From positions 1 through 35,280 of the forward strand of contig JBPCPI010000176.1 in assembly GCA_050999295.1 (NCBI GenBank): 35,280 nt of DNA. The letters run 5' to 3'. Made by a program: the position numbers and the translations under genes. Below, piece after piece: positions 16,440 to 24,960 of the stretch (the stretch's first letter is position 1; each line of letters starts with the position of its first letter). The DNA is from JACCQS01 sp050999295. GTDB taxonomy: Bacteria; Actinomycetota; Actinomycetes; Mycobacteriales; Geodermatophilaceae. The notes under the pieces were generated by a model. It was not told the DNA's origin and made no database searches. It was given only the letters and a program-made list of their open reading frames with translations.

Positions 16440-17636
16440 TCAGCGGCTGGCGCCGGACAGGCCGGCCCGCCTGGCCCGCTCGACCACTACCGGGATCACT
16501 TCGAGCAGGTGATCCACATCGGCGTCGGTGGATGTATGACCGAGTGAGAATCGCAGCGATCCCCGGGCTCGTTCGACGTCTGCACCCATGGCCAGCAGGA
16601 CATGACTGGGCTGGGAAACACCTGCGCTGCAAGCAGACCCCGTGGAACACTCGATACCTCGTGCGTCCAGCAGCATGAGCAGTGCGTCCCCTTCGCAGCC
16701 GGGAAAGGACAGATGCGCGTTGCCGGGCAGCCGGCCCGGTCCATCGCCCACGACCGAGTCCACGGGGGAACCGTTGAGTACGGCGTCCGGGATCTCGGCC
16801 TGGATCCCGCGGACAAGTCGGTCCCGGAGCGCAGCGATCCGGGGGGCACGGTCGAGGCGCCCCGCGACGGCAGCATCCACACCAACCGCCAGTCCACGTA
16901 CCGCCGGTGTGTCGAGGGTTCCCGACCGTACGTCGCGCTCCTGCCCTCCGCCGTGCGCCAGCGGCGTCGCGCTGACGTCCGTGCGCAGCATGAGAACACC
17001 AGCACCGTATGGGCCGCCGAGCTTGTGCCCGGTCATCGTGAGGGCGTCGACACCACTGGCCGCCACGTCGACCGGCAACACTCCGACCGCCTGTACCGCG
17101 TCGGTGTGCAACGGAATGCCGTACGGCTGGCAGACCTTCGCCAGGCCGGCGATGTCGTTGACCGTGCCGACCTCGTTGTTGGCCCACATGATGCTGACGA
17201 GGGCGACGTCGTCGGGATCCTCGGCTATGCAGTCGCCCAGGGCGTCGACGCTGACTCGGCCGTGTGCGTCGGTCGGCAGCCAGCAGACCTGCGCGCCTTC
17301 GTGTTTGTGCAGCCATTCGACGGCATCGAGGACGGCGTGGTGTTCGGTCGGGCTGACGATCAGTCGACGGCGGTTGTCGGACTCCCGGCGCGACCAGAAG
17401 ATCCCTTTCACAGCCAGGTTGTCGCTCTCCGTGCCGCCGGAAGTGAAGATCAGCTCGGAAGGACGTGCCCCGACTGCAGCCGCGATGGCCTCACGGGACT
17501 CCTCCACAACGCGCCGGGCCGCCCGACCGGAAGCGTGCAGGGACGAGGCGTTGCCGACCGCAGCGAACTGCTCAGCCATCGCCGAGGCCACCGCGGGCAG
17601 CATCGGTGTGGTCGCCGCATGGTCGAGGTAGGTCAT
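16440..17636 (-). CDS. Cysteine desulfurase (class V, IscS/NifS type)
   Basis: 398 aa. This PLP enzyme takes sulfur from cysteine and delivers it as a persulfide. Seen: the N-terminal YLDHAATTPMLP; FTSGGTESDNLAVKG; the substrate-side His in TEHHAVLDA; HTDAVQAVG; PLP-Lys205 in MTGHKLGGPYG; GGGQERDVRSGT; and the active Cys336 in STGSACSAG. The short loop around the Cys, with no long insertion, fits group I enzymes. It is first gene of a mnmA / MetE-like operon, so tRNA thiolation is the likely client; whether it also serves Fe-S assembly cannot be seen. Confidence 0.95.
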   Translation of the reverse strand: MTYLDHAATTPMLPAVASAMAEQFAAVGNASSLHASGRAARRVVEESREAIAAAVGARPSELIFTSGGTESDNLAVKGIFWSRRESDNRRRLIVSPTEHHAVLDAVEWLHKHEGAQVCWLPTDAHGRVSVDALGDCIAEDPDDVALVSIMWANNEVGTVNDIAGLAKVCQPYGIPLHTDAVQAVGVLPVDVAASGVDALTMTGHKLGGPYGAGVLMLRTDVSATPLAHGGGQERDVRSGTLDTPAVRGLAVGVDAAVAGRLDRAPRIAALRDRLVRGIQAEIPDAVLNGSPVDSVVGDGPGRLPGNAHLSFPGCEGDALLMLLDARGIECSTGSACSAGVSQPSHVLLAMGADVERARGSLRFSLGHTSTDADVDHLLEVIPVVVERARRAGLSGASR

Positions 17637-17690
17637 GTTGGTGGAAAGCCTAACCGTCGATTCCCCGGATGCCGCGTGCGGAAACGATAT

Positions 17691-17706
17691 GCGGCCGGCC
17701 GGCCGC
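17691..17706. terminator. GC palindrome after etfA
   Basis: A perfect 16-base palindrome GCGGCCGGCCGGCCGC immediately past the etfA stop and upstream of the cysteine desulfurase start. It could end or attenuate etfBA transcription. It has no loop or T-run and may be only a GC-rich coincidence. Confidence 0.3.
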
Positions 17707-17709
17707 GGG

Positions 17710-18681
17710 TCAGGCCCTGCGCTTCGTGATCTCCTCGGTCAGTGCGGGCACGATCTGAAAGAGATCGCCCACGACGCCGAAGTCGGCGAGTTCGAAGATC
17801 GGTGCCTCGCTGTCCTTGTTGATCGCCACGATCGTCTTCGAGGTCTGCATGCCCGCACGATGCTGGATCGCACCGGAGATACCGACTGCCACATAGAGCT
17901 GTGGCGACACGGTCTTACCGGTCTGCCCGACCTGGAACTGGTGCGGGTAGAAGCCGGAGTCCGTCGCCGCGCGAGACGCGCCGACCGCACCACCGAGGGA
18001 GTCGGCAAGTCCCTCGATGAGCGCGAAGTTCTCGGCACTACCCACGCCACGGCCACCCGAGACGATGATCGAGGCTTCGGTCAGCTCCGGCCGTCCGCCA
18101 CTGGCCTCCACGTTGCGCTCGAGGACCTTCACGCGCTTGGCGTCCTCGCTGATCGCGACATCTACCTGGACTTCATCGCCGGCCGAGGGAGCGGGCTCGG
18201 GGGCAACTGAGTTCGGACGCAGCGTGTAGATCGGAATGCCTTTGGCGACTTCGGACTTGACGATGACAGCGCCTGCGAAGACCACCTGGGTAGCCGTTCC
18301 GTCGGAGTCGACCTCGCTGATGTCGGTGAGCAGCCCACTCCCGATCTTCAGTGCGAGGCGACCGGCGACTTCCTTGCCCTCCTGGGTGCTGGGCAGAAAC
18401 ACCGCGGCCGGTGAATTCTCAGCGACCAGCTTGGCCAGCAGCTCTGCTTTCGGCGCAACCAGGTGAGCGTCAACGTCCTCGGATTCGGCAACATAGATCT
18501 TGGCCGCGCCGTACTCGGCCAGCCGGTCCTTGACGGCGGCGGCCGTGCCTGGTGCTCCCGCGGCCACCGCCGATGGCTCACCGAGCACCCGGGCGGCCGT
18601 CAGCATCTCCAGCGTGACCTTCTTCAGGCCGATGCCGTCGTCGTTCGCGACGCTTTCCACCAGAACCAGTACTTCAGACAT
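17710..18681 (-). CDS. etfA: Electron transfer flavoprotein alpha subunit
   Basis: 323 aa from ATG 18681 (MSEVLVLVE), with GGGAG upstream; a much longer open frame beyond this overlaps etfB and is spurious. EtfAB carries electrons from acyl-CoA dehydrogenases to ETF-quinone oxidoreductase. The C-terminal FAD domain is intact: VSGGRGVGSAENFALIEGLA, GAVGASRAATDSGF, QVGQTGKTVSPQLYVAVGIS, GAIQHRAGM and VAINKDSEAPIFELADFGVV. The N-terminal domain is alpha/beta. It lies 17 bases downstream of etfB. Confidence 0.97.
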   Translation of the reverse strand: MSEVLVLVESVANDDGIGLKKVTLEMLTAARVLGEPSAVAAGAPGTAAAVKDRLAEYGAAKIYVAESEDVDAHLVAPKAELLAKLVAENSPAAVFLPSTQEGKEVAGRLALKIGSGLLTDISEVDSDGTATQVVFAGAVIVKSEVAKGIPIYTLRPNSVAPEPAPSAGDEVQVDVAISEDAKRVKVLERNVEASGGRPELTEASIIVSGGRGVGSAENFALIEGLADSLGGAVGASRAATDSGFYPHQFQVGQTGKTVSPQLYVAVGISGAIQHRAGMQTSKTIVAINKDSEAPIFELADFGVVGDLFQIVPALTEEITKRRA

Positions 18682-18698
18682 GTCCGCTACTCCCGGCC

Positions 18699-19478
18699 TC
18701 AGACGAACTTCTTCGACGCGAGGAAGTCCGCGAGCTTCGCCGCGCCGTCTCCCTCGTCCTTGATCTGTTCGCCCTCGCCCTTGGGCGGGCGGTTGGCGAA
18801 CTCGAGGACGGTGCTGGTCGCAGCAGCCAGGCCAACCTCGGACGCCTCGATTCCGAGGTCGGCGAGGGTCAGCGTTGTCACCGGCTTGCTCTTGGCGGCC
18901 ATGATCCCCTTGAACGACGGGTAACGCGGCTCGTTCATGGTGTCCCAGGTGCTCACGATGGCCGGCGTCTGCGCCTGGATGATCCAGTACCCGCCGTCGG
19001 TCTGCCGCTCGACGGTCAACGTGTTGCCATCCACCGTGAGCTTGCGTGCGCCGGACAGGTGGGCCACTCCGAGACGTTCGGCGAGCAGGGCCGGCATCAT
19101 CGTCAGACCGCCGTCGGTGGACTGTGCGCCAGAGATGACCAGATCCCACGCGACGGTGCCGAGTGCCTTTGCCAACACCGCACTCGTCGCGATCACACAT
19201 GACCCGTGAACACCGGAATCGCTCACGTGGATCGCCTTGTCCGCCCCCATGGACAGCGCCTTGCGAATGACATCGCTTGCCGAGTCCGGGCCCATGGACA
19301 GGATGGTCACCTCACCGCCATGGGCCTCCTTGACCTTGAGCGCCTCTTCGATGGCGTACTCGTCCAGCTCGTTGAGGACGTTGTCAGCCGCGGAGCGCGC
19401 CACGGTGTTGTCACTGGGATCGAGCGTGCGCTCGCTGCCAGAGTCGGGTACCTGCTTCACCAGGACGACGATGTCCAT
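18699..19478 (-). CDS. etfB: Electron transfer flavoprotein beta subunit
   Basis: 259 aa starting MDIVVLVKQVPDSGSERTLD, the family's N-terminus. Further landmarks are LNELDEYAIEEALKVKE, VTILSMGPDSASDVIRKALS, MGADKAIHVSD, GAQSTDGGLTMMPALLAERL and the C-terminal PKGEGEQI segment. It forms the heterodimer with EtfA and binds AMP structurally. It is first gene of etfBA; its upstream region (151 bases) is shared with the divergent GH57 gene and holds no other feature I can name. Confidence 0.97.
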   Translation of the reverse strand: MDIVVLVKQVPDSGSERTLDPSDNTVARSAADNVLNELDEYAIEEALKVKEAHGGEVTILSMGPDSASDVIRKALSMGADKAIHVSDSGVHGSCVIATSAVLAKALGTVAWDLVISGAQSTDGGLTMMPALLAERLGVAHLSGARKLTVDGNTLTVERQTDGGYWIIQAQTPAIVSTWDTMNEPRYPSFKGIMAAKSKPVTTLTLADLGIEASEVGLAAATSTVLEFANRPPKGEGEQIKDEGDGAAKLADFLASKKFV

Positions 19479-19629
19479 GTCCTATGAGCTCCCTGTCCGC
19501 ATGTGTTCGCGTCGGCTGTCCGGCATGTTTGTTGGGGGGGAAGGTTTGAGCAGTCTGGCAGGCTCATCGATGGTGCGCTCCCGCCCCCGATGTTACTGAC
19601 GGGTAGCGGTCACGTTTACCGCGGAGGGG

Positions 19630-21147
19630 GTGAGTCTGGTCACCGCGCACGCGGTCCACGATGAGGTGGGCACCTGCTGTCTCGTCCTGCATACGCACCT
19701 GCCGTGGGTAGCCCATGCCGGCGCTTGGCCGGTGGGGGAGGAATGGCTGCACCAGGCGTTTACCTCCTCTTGGCGGCGCGTGGTGGAGGTATGCGAGAGG
19801 TTGGCCGACGAAGGTCGCCGCGAGCTTCTGACTCTCGGCATCAGCCCGACTGTCGCGGCCATGCTGGACGACCCGTACTGCCTGACCGAGATCCATCGCT
19901 GGACGGGCAATTGGGCGCTGCGGGCTGAGGAACTGGCTGCCAGTCGTGAGCCGAATCTGCGCAGCTTGGGCCGGTTCGAGTACGCCGAGGCGATCGCCTG
20001 CCTCGACGCTATCGAGGCCCGCTGGCTACGCGGAGGATCACCGATACTGCGGCGCCTGGCCGATGGCGCCGTTGTGGAACTGCTCGGCGGTCCAGTCGCG
20101 CATCCCTTCCTGCCACTGCTCGACGAACGGCTGGTCGCGCACACGTTGCGCACCGGGCTCGACGATGCGGGAATCCGTTGGGGGACAAGACTGAAGGGGA
20201 TCTGGGCTCCGGAGTGCGGATACCGACCGGGACTGGAACATGTGTACGCCGCTCAGGGCGTCGGGCGGCTCCTGGTCGACGGACCGTCCCTGCACGGACG
20301 TACGGCGCGGGCGCATCCCATCGGTACGTCCGATGTGGTGGCGTTCGGGCGCGATCTCGAGGTGACCTACCGGGTGTGGTCGCCGAAATCCGGCTATCCC
20401 GGCAATCCGGCCTACCGCGATTTCCACACCTTCGATCACGCTTCGGGCTTCCGACCCGCGCGGGTGACCAGCCGACAGACCCCGCCGGAGGCAAAGGCGC
20501 CCTGGGATCCGGTCATCGCGAAGGCCTCGGCACGTCACGATGCGCGGGACTTCGTCGACATCGTGCGCCGCCGCCTGCTCGGCCTTGCCGCGGAAACCGG
20601 GCACCGCGCCATGACCATCGCCGCCTTCGACACCGAACTGTTCGGTCACTGGTGGTACGAGGGGCCGGTCTGGCTCGATGAGGTCCTCCGGCTACTGCCG
20701 CTGGCCGGCGTCCGCGTCACAACGCTGGACGGCGCGCTGAAGGCCGGTCACGTCGGCGACCCGGTCGAGATCCCTGCGTCCTCCTGGGGCTCGGGCAAGG
20801 ACTGGCGGGTGTGGGCGGGCCCGCAGGTTGCCGACATCGTCGAGGCGGCGGATGTCTTGGCCAAGCAGCTCCTGTCCACTGTGGATTCCCGACGTTGGCT
20901 CGGGCGGGACCGCGCACTCGACCAACTCTGCCGCGAGGCATATCTGGCGATGGCCAGCGACTGGGCTTTCATGGTCAGCAAGGACTCCGCCGTCGACTAC
21001 GCCAGGAGCCGGATCACCACGCACACCAGTCGCTTCGAGCGGCTGCGTCGCGCTCTGGACAGTGATTCGGCGCGCGCGCCGGACGTGGCCCGGAACTATG
21101 AGGGCATCGACGGCCCGTGGGGTCATCTCGACGCCCGCCTGCTGTGA
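19630..21147 (+). CDS. GH57 1,4-alpha-glucan branching enzyme-like protein
   Basis: 505 aa from GTG 19630, with GGAGG just upstream. It opens with LVLHTHLPWVAHAG (the GH57 HxH motif in HTHLPW) and carries the catalytic Glu195 in GIWAPECGYRPG and Asp334 in AAFDTELFGHWWYEGP. It ends in the helical DUF1957-type C-terminal region (CREAYLAMASDWAFMVSKDS, YARSRITTHTSRF). These enzymes cut an alpha-1,4 chain and rejoin it as an alpha-1,6 branch. The M. tuberculosis counterpart near etfAB acts in methylglucose lipopolysaccharide synthesis, but the glycosyltransferase usually next to it is missing here. It may work with the glucan phosphorylase at the window's right end. Confidence 0.92.
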   Translation: MSLVTAHAVHDEVGTCCLVLHTHLPWVAHAGAWPVGEEWLHQAFTSSWRRVVEVCERLADEGRRELLTLGISPTVAAMLDDPYCLTEIHRWTGNWALRAEELAASREPNLRSLGRFEYAEAIACLDAIEARWLRGGSPILRRLADGAVVELLGGPVAHPFLPLLDERLVAHTLRTGLDDAGIRWGTRLKGIWAPECGYRPGLEHVYAAQGVGRLLVDGPSLHGRTARAHPIGTSDVVAFGRDLEVTYRVWSPKSGYPGNPAYRDFHTFDHASGFRPARVTSRQTPPEAKAPWDPVIAKASARHDARDFVDIVRRRLLGLAAETGHRAMTIAAFDTELFGHWWYEGPVWLDEVLRLLPLAGVRVTTLDGALKAGHVGDPVEIPASSWGSGKDWRVWAGPQVADIVEAADVLAKQLLSTVDSRRWLGRDRALDQLCREAYLAMASDWAFMVSKDSAVDYARSRITTHTSRFERLRRALDSDSARAPDVARNYEGIDGPWGHLDARLL

Positions 21148-21564
21148 TCGGCCCGCCGCGCCCCGCAACCGCCCAGCAGGTACAGCGCGTCTGACCCGCC
21201 CAGTGCGCCGGTACGCCGGGGCTGGGGGCGTTCTACCTCGGTGCAGGTGCTCCCGCGGCGCGCAGCCAGTCGCGAAAGACGAGATGGCGAGTCGTCTCAG
21301 GGCAGCCAGGTGAGAAGACGTGCAGGTTCAGGTTGGTATCCGGGCCCTTGAGACAACGGTGCTGGTGCCAAGGCAGCCGAGAAGTCTAATCCGCAGAGCC
21401 AAGCTCGACGAATGCATGCCAATCGCGCCACCTTCGCGGCTTACTGAGGGGCACACCGATCGGTCACAACGGGTGGGGAGCGGTCACCTGGTGCCTGGTG
21501 ATCCTAGCCGTCGTCTCCTGGCCGCGACCGCTCTGTTCCGCCGCCAAACCACCCGCTATGCCGC
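21148..21564. other. Gene-free stretch of lower GC
   Basis: 417 bases without a supportable gene on either strand. No tRNA, att-like repeat, integrase remnant or hairpin was recognised. It leads into the excalibur gene and its palindromic elements, and its composition differs from the housekeeping genes, consistent with an accessory insertion. Confidence 0.4.
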
Positions 21565-22131
21565 TTAACCGAGTTGATCATCGGAATCTCGGGGGTTGTT
21601 TCGCGAATCACAGCCGACAACCCGCCACATTCCGATGATCGACTCAGAAGGTCGGGCCTCGCAACCGATTCCGTCCTGATCGGCATCAAACCGGTGTGGA
21701 TCTGGTTGCTGAACACGAAAATTGACGTGGTCCACATCCGGGCAGTCAAGGTCTGGAGGGCCTGACGGAATGCACACATCGGGGTAGGACGCGTCACAGT
21801 TTGCGGCAGGTGGTGGCGCAGGCGACGCCACTACGGGTGGCGGCGCGGCCACGGGCGGCGGAGTTGCAATAACGGGGGGTGGAGGGACCACGGGCGGCGG
21901 AACCACGACGACTGGCGCTGGGGCCGCGATGACTGGGGTTGGGGCCGCGACCGCCGACGGAATCGAATGTCGCTCCGTCGTAGGCGGAGGAGCAACGATC
22001 CGCTGTGCGGTCGAGGAGTCAGCGGCAGCAGGCGAGGGCGGCGCATCATCGGGGCTCAATAGGGCGACAATGACGACGCCAAGCACAATGAGTCCGGCGG
22101 GCTTGGGATGGCGGAAAATCCACTGAAGCAC
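21565..22131 (-). CDS. Excalibur-domain surface protein with Pro-rich linker
   Basis: 188 aa. An N-terminal membrane anchor is at ~11–26 (PAGLIVLGVVIVALLS). A low-complexity Ala/Pro/Val linker follows (~28–110, runs of PPPV), and then an excalibur calcium-binding domain at ~111–158: NCDASYPDVCIPSGPPDLDC, with the second half FDADQDGIGCE. The D-x-D-x-D-G type loop (DADQDGIGC) and paired cysteines are diagnostic; such domains are found on secreted or surface proteins. Normal family members end soon after GCE. Here residues 163–187 and the stop context come from a 75-bp palindromic element. Local GC is low: one hand-counted 60-base line at 21661 gave about 53%. Confidence 0.85.
   Translation of the reverse strand: MLQWIFRHPKPAGLIVLGVVIVALLSPDDAPPSPAAADSSTAQRIVAPPPTTERHSIPSAVAAPTPVIAAPAPVVVVPPPVVPPPPVIATPPPVAAPPPVVASPAPPPAANCDASYPDVCIPSGPPDLDCPDVDHVNFRVQQPDPHRFDADQDGIGCEARPSESIIGMWRVVGCDSRNNPRDSDDQLG
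21571..21645. repeat. 75-bp palindromic element, copy 1
   Basis: Terminal inverted repeats of 16 bases: GAGTTGATCATCGGAA at the left, and TTCCGATGATCGACTC at the right with one mismatch to a perfect inverse. The inner part (GGGGGTTGTT ... GACAACCCGCC) is also partly inverted, so the whole can fold into one long hairpin. It overlaps the 3' end of the excalibur ORF. It is a REP/MITE-like element with no coding capacity of its own. Confidence 0.85.
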
Positions 22132-22363
22132 CGTGGCGGAGATCCCGGGCTCGCTCCGATCGCCGGACCGCGGGGCTCGCTGTCGACTGGTGCTGATTCA
22201 TCCCCCGATATCCGTCAGTGCCGGGCAGAGCATGAGCTCGTGATCGGCCGAAGTCAAACGGAGCTCCGAGTTGATCATCGGAATCTCGGGGGTTGTTTCG
22301 CGGATTCCAGCCAACAACCTCCCCCTTTCCGATGATCAACTCGGCAGTGCGGGATCCAGAGGG
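22132..22363. other. Region upstream of the excalibur gene
   Basis: 232 bases holding the second palindromic element and presumably the excalibur promoter. No other gene or RNA is seen. Confidence 0.35.
22268..22342. repeat. 75-bp palindromic element, copy 2
   Basis: Same length and orientation as copy 1, about nine mismatches in 75 bases. Its 16-base ends GAGTTGATCATCGGAA / TTCCGATGATCAACTC are perfect inverted repeats, 18 bases if the flanking CC/GG are counted. It lies 21 bases past the stop of the IlvG-like gene, where it could act as its terminator. Confidence 0.88.
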
Positions 22364-23974
22364 TCAGGCCAGGGAGGAGGCGCGCGGGTAGACGTCGGCG
22401 GGGTCGGTCAACACGTTGACCACGTACGGAACGCCGGCATCGAAGGCACGGGTCAGCGCCGCAGCGATGTCGCCAGCCTTGGTCACCGTCTCCCCCGCCC
22501 CGCCCAAGGCGCACACGACCTGGTCGTATTTCAGCCCTGGTTGCAGGTCCGCGGCGACGTCGTAGCCGTAGAGCTGGTGCATCGGGTGCTTCTCCAGGCC
22601 CCAGATCCCGTTGTTGCCCACGACGATTACGACCGGCAGCTGCTGTCGGACAAGGCTTTCGGCATCCATCAGCGAGAACCCGGCGGCGCCGTCACCGAGG
22701 ACCACGCAGACCTGGGCGGCCGGGCGGGACAAGCGCGCCCCCATGGCGTAGCCCATCGAGGTACCCAAGCAGCCGTACGGACCGGGATCCAACCAACATC
22801 CCGGTGTGTAGGAGTCGAGGTACTTGCCGGCGTAGGAGACGAAGTCACCGCCGTCGCAGATCACCACCGCGTCGCGGTCCAGGGCCTTGCGCAGTTCTCC
22901 GTACACCCGACTGGGTTTGATCGGATCGGAGTCCGCGTCAAGGGCGGCCAGCTCCTTGTCCCGGGCTGCGGTTTCGGCCTCGCGCAGGGTGAGCAGCCAG
23001 GGCTCGTGGTCGGCGCGGGTACCGCTGTGGTCCGCCAGCCCGCCGAGCACCGCCCGGAGATCCCCGCTGACCCGAACGGAGGCCTTCAGGTGCGGGGCGT
23101 GCTGACTCTCGTCATCGACGATGTGTACGACCCGAGCCGCCCCAAAGTCGCCGAAGCCCAACCGGAAGTCCAGCGCCGTACCGATCACGGCAATCAGGTC
23201 AGCCTGTTGGAACGCCGTACGGCGGGCTCGGGCGAACGCGAGCTCGTCGTCGGCCGGCAGGCACCCGCGGCCCATTCCGTTGCTGAACACGGGGACCCGC
23301 AGGGTCCGGGCCGCCGCGGCGAGCTCGACCCAGGCACCGTCGGCGTACACGTCGGTACCGACCAGAACCACCGGCCGCTGCGCCTGCGCCAGGACCCGCG
23401 CCGCCTCTGCCACCTGATCGGGATCGGGTGCCGGACGCGGTGGCGGGTCGGCTGTGGGTGCGGCCACCTCGGCGCGGCTGAAGAAGACATCCATCGGGAT
23501 GTCGAGGAAGACCGGACCGCGATGACCGGACAGCGCTGCCTGCATCGCGCGGTCGACGTCGGCCGGGATCCCTTCCACGCTGGCGCTGGTAGCGGCGTGC
23601 TTGGTGATCGAGGCCAGGATCGGGACGTGATCGATCTCCTGCAGTGAGCCTGAACCCCACCGGTACTGGGGTGCCCGGCCGCCGATCACCATGATGGGTG
23701 ATCCGTTGAACTGCGCCGTCGTCACCGCGCTGATTCCGTTGGTGACACCGGGACCGGCAGTCAGCGCGGCGACTGCGGGCCGGCGTTGCAGCTTCGAGGT
23801 CGCCTCGGCGGCGAACACCGCAGTGGCCTCGTGGCGCACGTCGTGGATCGGCAGACCGGCCGTGTGCAACGCGTCGTAGAGCGGGAAGACGTGTGCACCG
23901 GACAGGGTGAACAGTTCCTCGACCCCGTACCGCCGCAACGCGGCGAGGGCGAGATCGCCACCGTGGCCTTCCAT
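22364..23974 (-). CDS. Acetolactate synthase-like thiamine-diphosphate enzyme (IlvG-like)
   Basis: 536 aa from ATG 23974; the extension to 24019 runs into repeat sequence. N-terminal PYR domain: YGVEELFTLSGAHVFPLYDA, with the activating Glu in VRHEATAVFAAEATSKL; then AALTAGPGVTNGISAVTTAQ and GGRAPQYRWGSGSLQEIDHV. A central domain follows. The C-terminal PP domain has the ThDP/Mg motif as VLGDGAAGFSLMDAESLVRQ (GDG with following N in NNGIWG). The GRAPxxRWGxGSLQEIDHVP segment is as in the M. tuberculosis IlvG type, not the biosynthetic IlvB. No regulatory subunit is adjacent, and valine-pathway activity is not proven. It is followed downstream by palindromic element 2. Confidence 0.88.
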   Translation of the reverse strand: MEGHGGDLALAALRRYGVEELFTLSGAHVFPLYDALHTAGLPIHDVRHEATAVFAAEATSKLQRRPAVAALTAGPGVTNGISAVTTAQFNGSPIMVIGGRAPQYRWGSGSLQEIDHVPILASITKHAATSASVEGIPADVDRAMQAALSGHRGPVFLDIPMDVFFSRAEVAAPTADPPPRPAPDPDQVAEAARVLAQAQRPVVLVGTDVYADGAWVELAAAARTLRVPVFSNGMGRGCLPADDELAFARARRTAFQQADLIAVIGTALDFRLGFGDFGAARVVHIVDDESQHAPHLKASVRVSGDLRAVLGGLADHSGTRADHEPWLLTLREAETAARDKELAALDADSDPIKPSRVYGELRKALDRDAVVICDGGDFVSYAGKYLDSYTPGCWLDPGPYGCLGTSMGYAMGARLSRPAAQVCVVLGDGAAGFSLMDAESLVRQQLPVVIVVGNNGIWGLEKHPMHQLYGYDVAADLQPGLKYDQVVCALGGAGETVTKAGDIAAALTRAFDAGVPYVVNVLTDPADVYPRASSLA

Positions 23975-24178
23975 TATTCTTCGAGCCTCGTTTTCCTGAG
24001 CCTCGTTCGCTCCGCTCACTGGTCGGTCCGCTCGCTCACTTCGACTCGTGCGCTCCGCGCACCGGTCGGTCCGCTCCTCCCTCGCTGGCGCTCGGTCGAT
24101 GCTCCCTCCCTCTCGCCGCCCTCGCTGGCGCTCGGTCGATGCTCCCGACCTCTCGGCTCATCCGCATGCCGGCCAACG
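23975..24178. repeat. GCTCGCTCC-type repeat patch with a 28-bp direct repeat
   Basis: 204 bases between the IlvG-like start and the acyltransferase stop, made of repeated CGCTCC/CTCGCTGG words. A 28-base unit (ending CTCGGTCGATGCTCCC) occurs exactly twice, at 24079–24106 and 24119–24146, a period of 40. A related ~60-base segment occurs at 28588–28650 in the ATPase gene of the iron transporter, so this is a dispersed repeat type. Confidence 0.75.
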
Positions 24179-24895
24179 CTAGTCGGGGCCTCCACCGGCG
24201 TGAGCACGGGCAGCGCGAGCGGTCTTGATCTCGATGTCGACAAGCGCCTCGCGGGTTCGCTCCGCGACGGCATGCGCGGCCTGACGATCGGCGATTACCC
24301 GGGCCGGAGCGCCGGCGACGACGGCGTAGGGCGGCACGTCCCGGGTCACTACCGCATTCGCCCCGACGACGGCGCCCTCGCCCACCGTGCATCCCCGCAG
24401 CACCGTTGCCTTGACTCCCAGCCAGCAGCCAGCCCCGATCCGGACCGGCGCCTTGACGATGCCCTGGTCCTTGATCGGGCGGTGCAGGTCGTCGGTGCGG
24501 TGGTCGAAGTCCCCGATGTAGACGAAGTCTCCGATCAGGACGCCAGGGCCGATCTCGACATCGAGGTAGGAGTTGACGATCGTGTTGCGGCCGAACACGG
24601 TCTTGTCACCCACCCGCAGAGTCCCCTCGTGGGCGCGCAAGGCGGTGCCGTCACCGATGTGCACGAACCCGCCGAGAATCAGCCGACCGTAACCCGGCCG
24701 GGCCTCGAGTTCGACGCGGCGCCCGAGAAACACCATGCCCGCCAATGTGATCGACGGTTGCCTGATCCGCAGCCGGGCGAGCCGCAGGTACCGCAGGAGG
24801 TAGTACGGCGTCCACGCGCGATGCCGCAGCACCCAACGCAGGGAGGCCACCGAGACAAGCCGGAAAGTCGAGCCCTGCCCGCCGGCGCTCGCCAC
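24179..24895 (-). CDS. Hexapeptide-repeat acyltransferase (left-handed beta-helix)
   Basis: About 238 aa from GTG 24895; the frame is open to 25027 and a GTG at 24850 also fits, so the start is uncertain. After an Arg-rich helical lead (LRYLRLARLRIRQP) comes a left-handed beta-helix of hexapeptide turns: LILGGFVHIGDGTALRAHEG, VFGRNTIVNSYLDVEIGPGV, then VRIGAGCWLGVKATVLRGCT and GAVVGANAVVTRDVPPYAVV with the terminal GAPARVI. The loop IGDFDHRTDD holds the His typical of the active site. This is the maltose/galactoside O-acetyltransferase (LbH-MAT/WbbJ) layout. The acceptor is unknown, perhaps a surface glycan given the methyltransferase next door. It is divergent from the small acidic ORF. Confidence 0.85.
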   Translation of the reverse strand: MASAGGQGSTFRLVSVASLRWVLRHRAWTPYYLLRYLRLARLRIRQPSITLAGMVFLGRRVELEARPGYGRLILGGFVHIGDGTALRAHEGTLRVGDKTVFGRNTIVNSYLDVEIGPGVLIGDFVYIGDFDHRTDDLHRPIKDQGIVKAPVRIGAGCWLGVKATVLRGCTVGEGAVVGANAVVTRDVPPYAVVAGAPARVIADRQAAHAVAERTREALVDIEIKTARAARAHAGGGPD

Positions 24896-24960
24896 GACAG
24901 TAACGGTAACGTGGGCCGTGACCGCGGGCCGTTGATGCGGCCGGATGTCGAGGGAGGGCC

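Noticed and set aside
18682..19200. Long minus-strand frame upstream of etfA
   Set aside because: It overlaps etfB in another frame and is Arg-rich; the EtfA start is clearly MSEVLVLVE.
21148..21564. Possible tRNA or att site in the gene-free stretch
   Set aside because: No cloverleaf, T-loop or repeat could be traced; a tRNA scan would settle it.
24079..24146. CRISPR-like repeats
   Set aside because: Only two units, the intervening sequence is of the same low-complexity type, and there are no cas genes.
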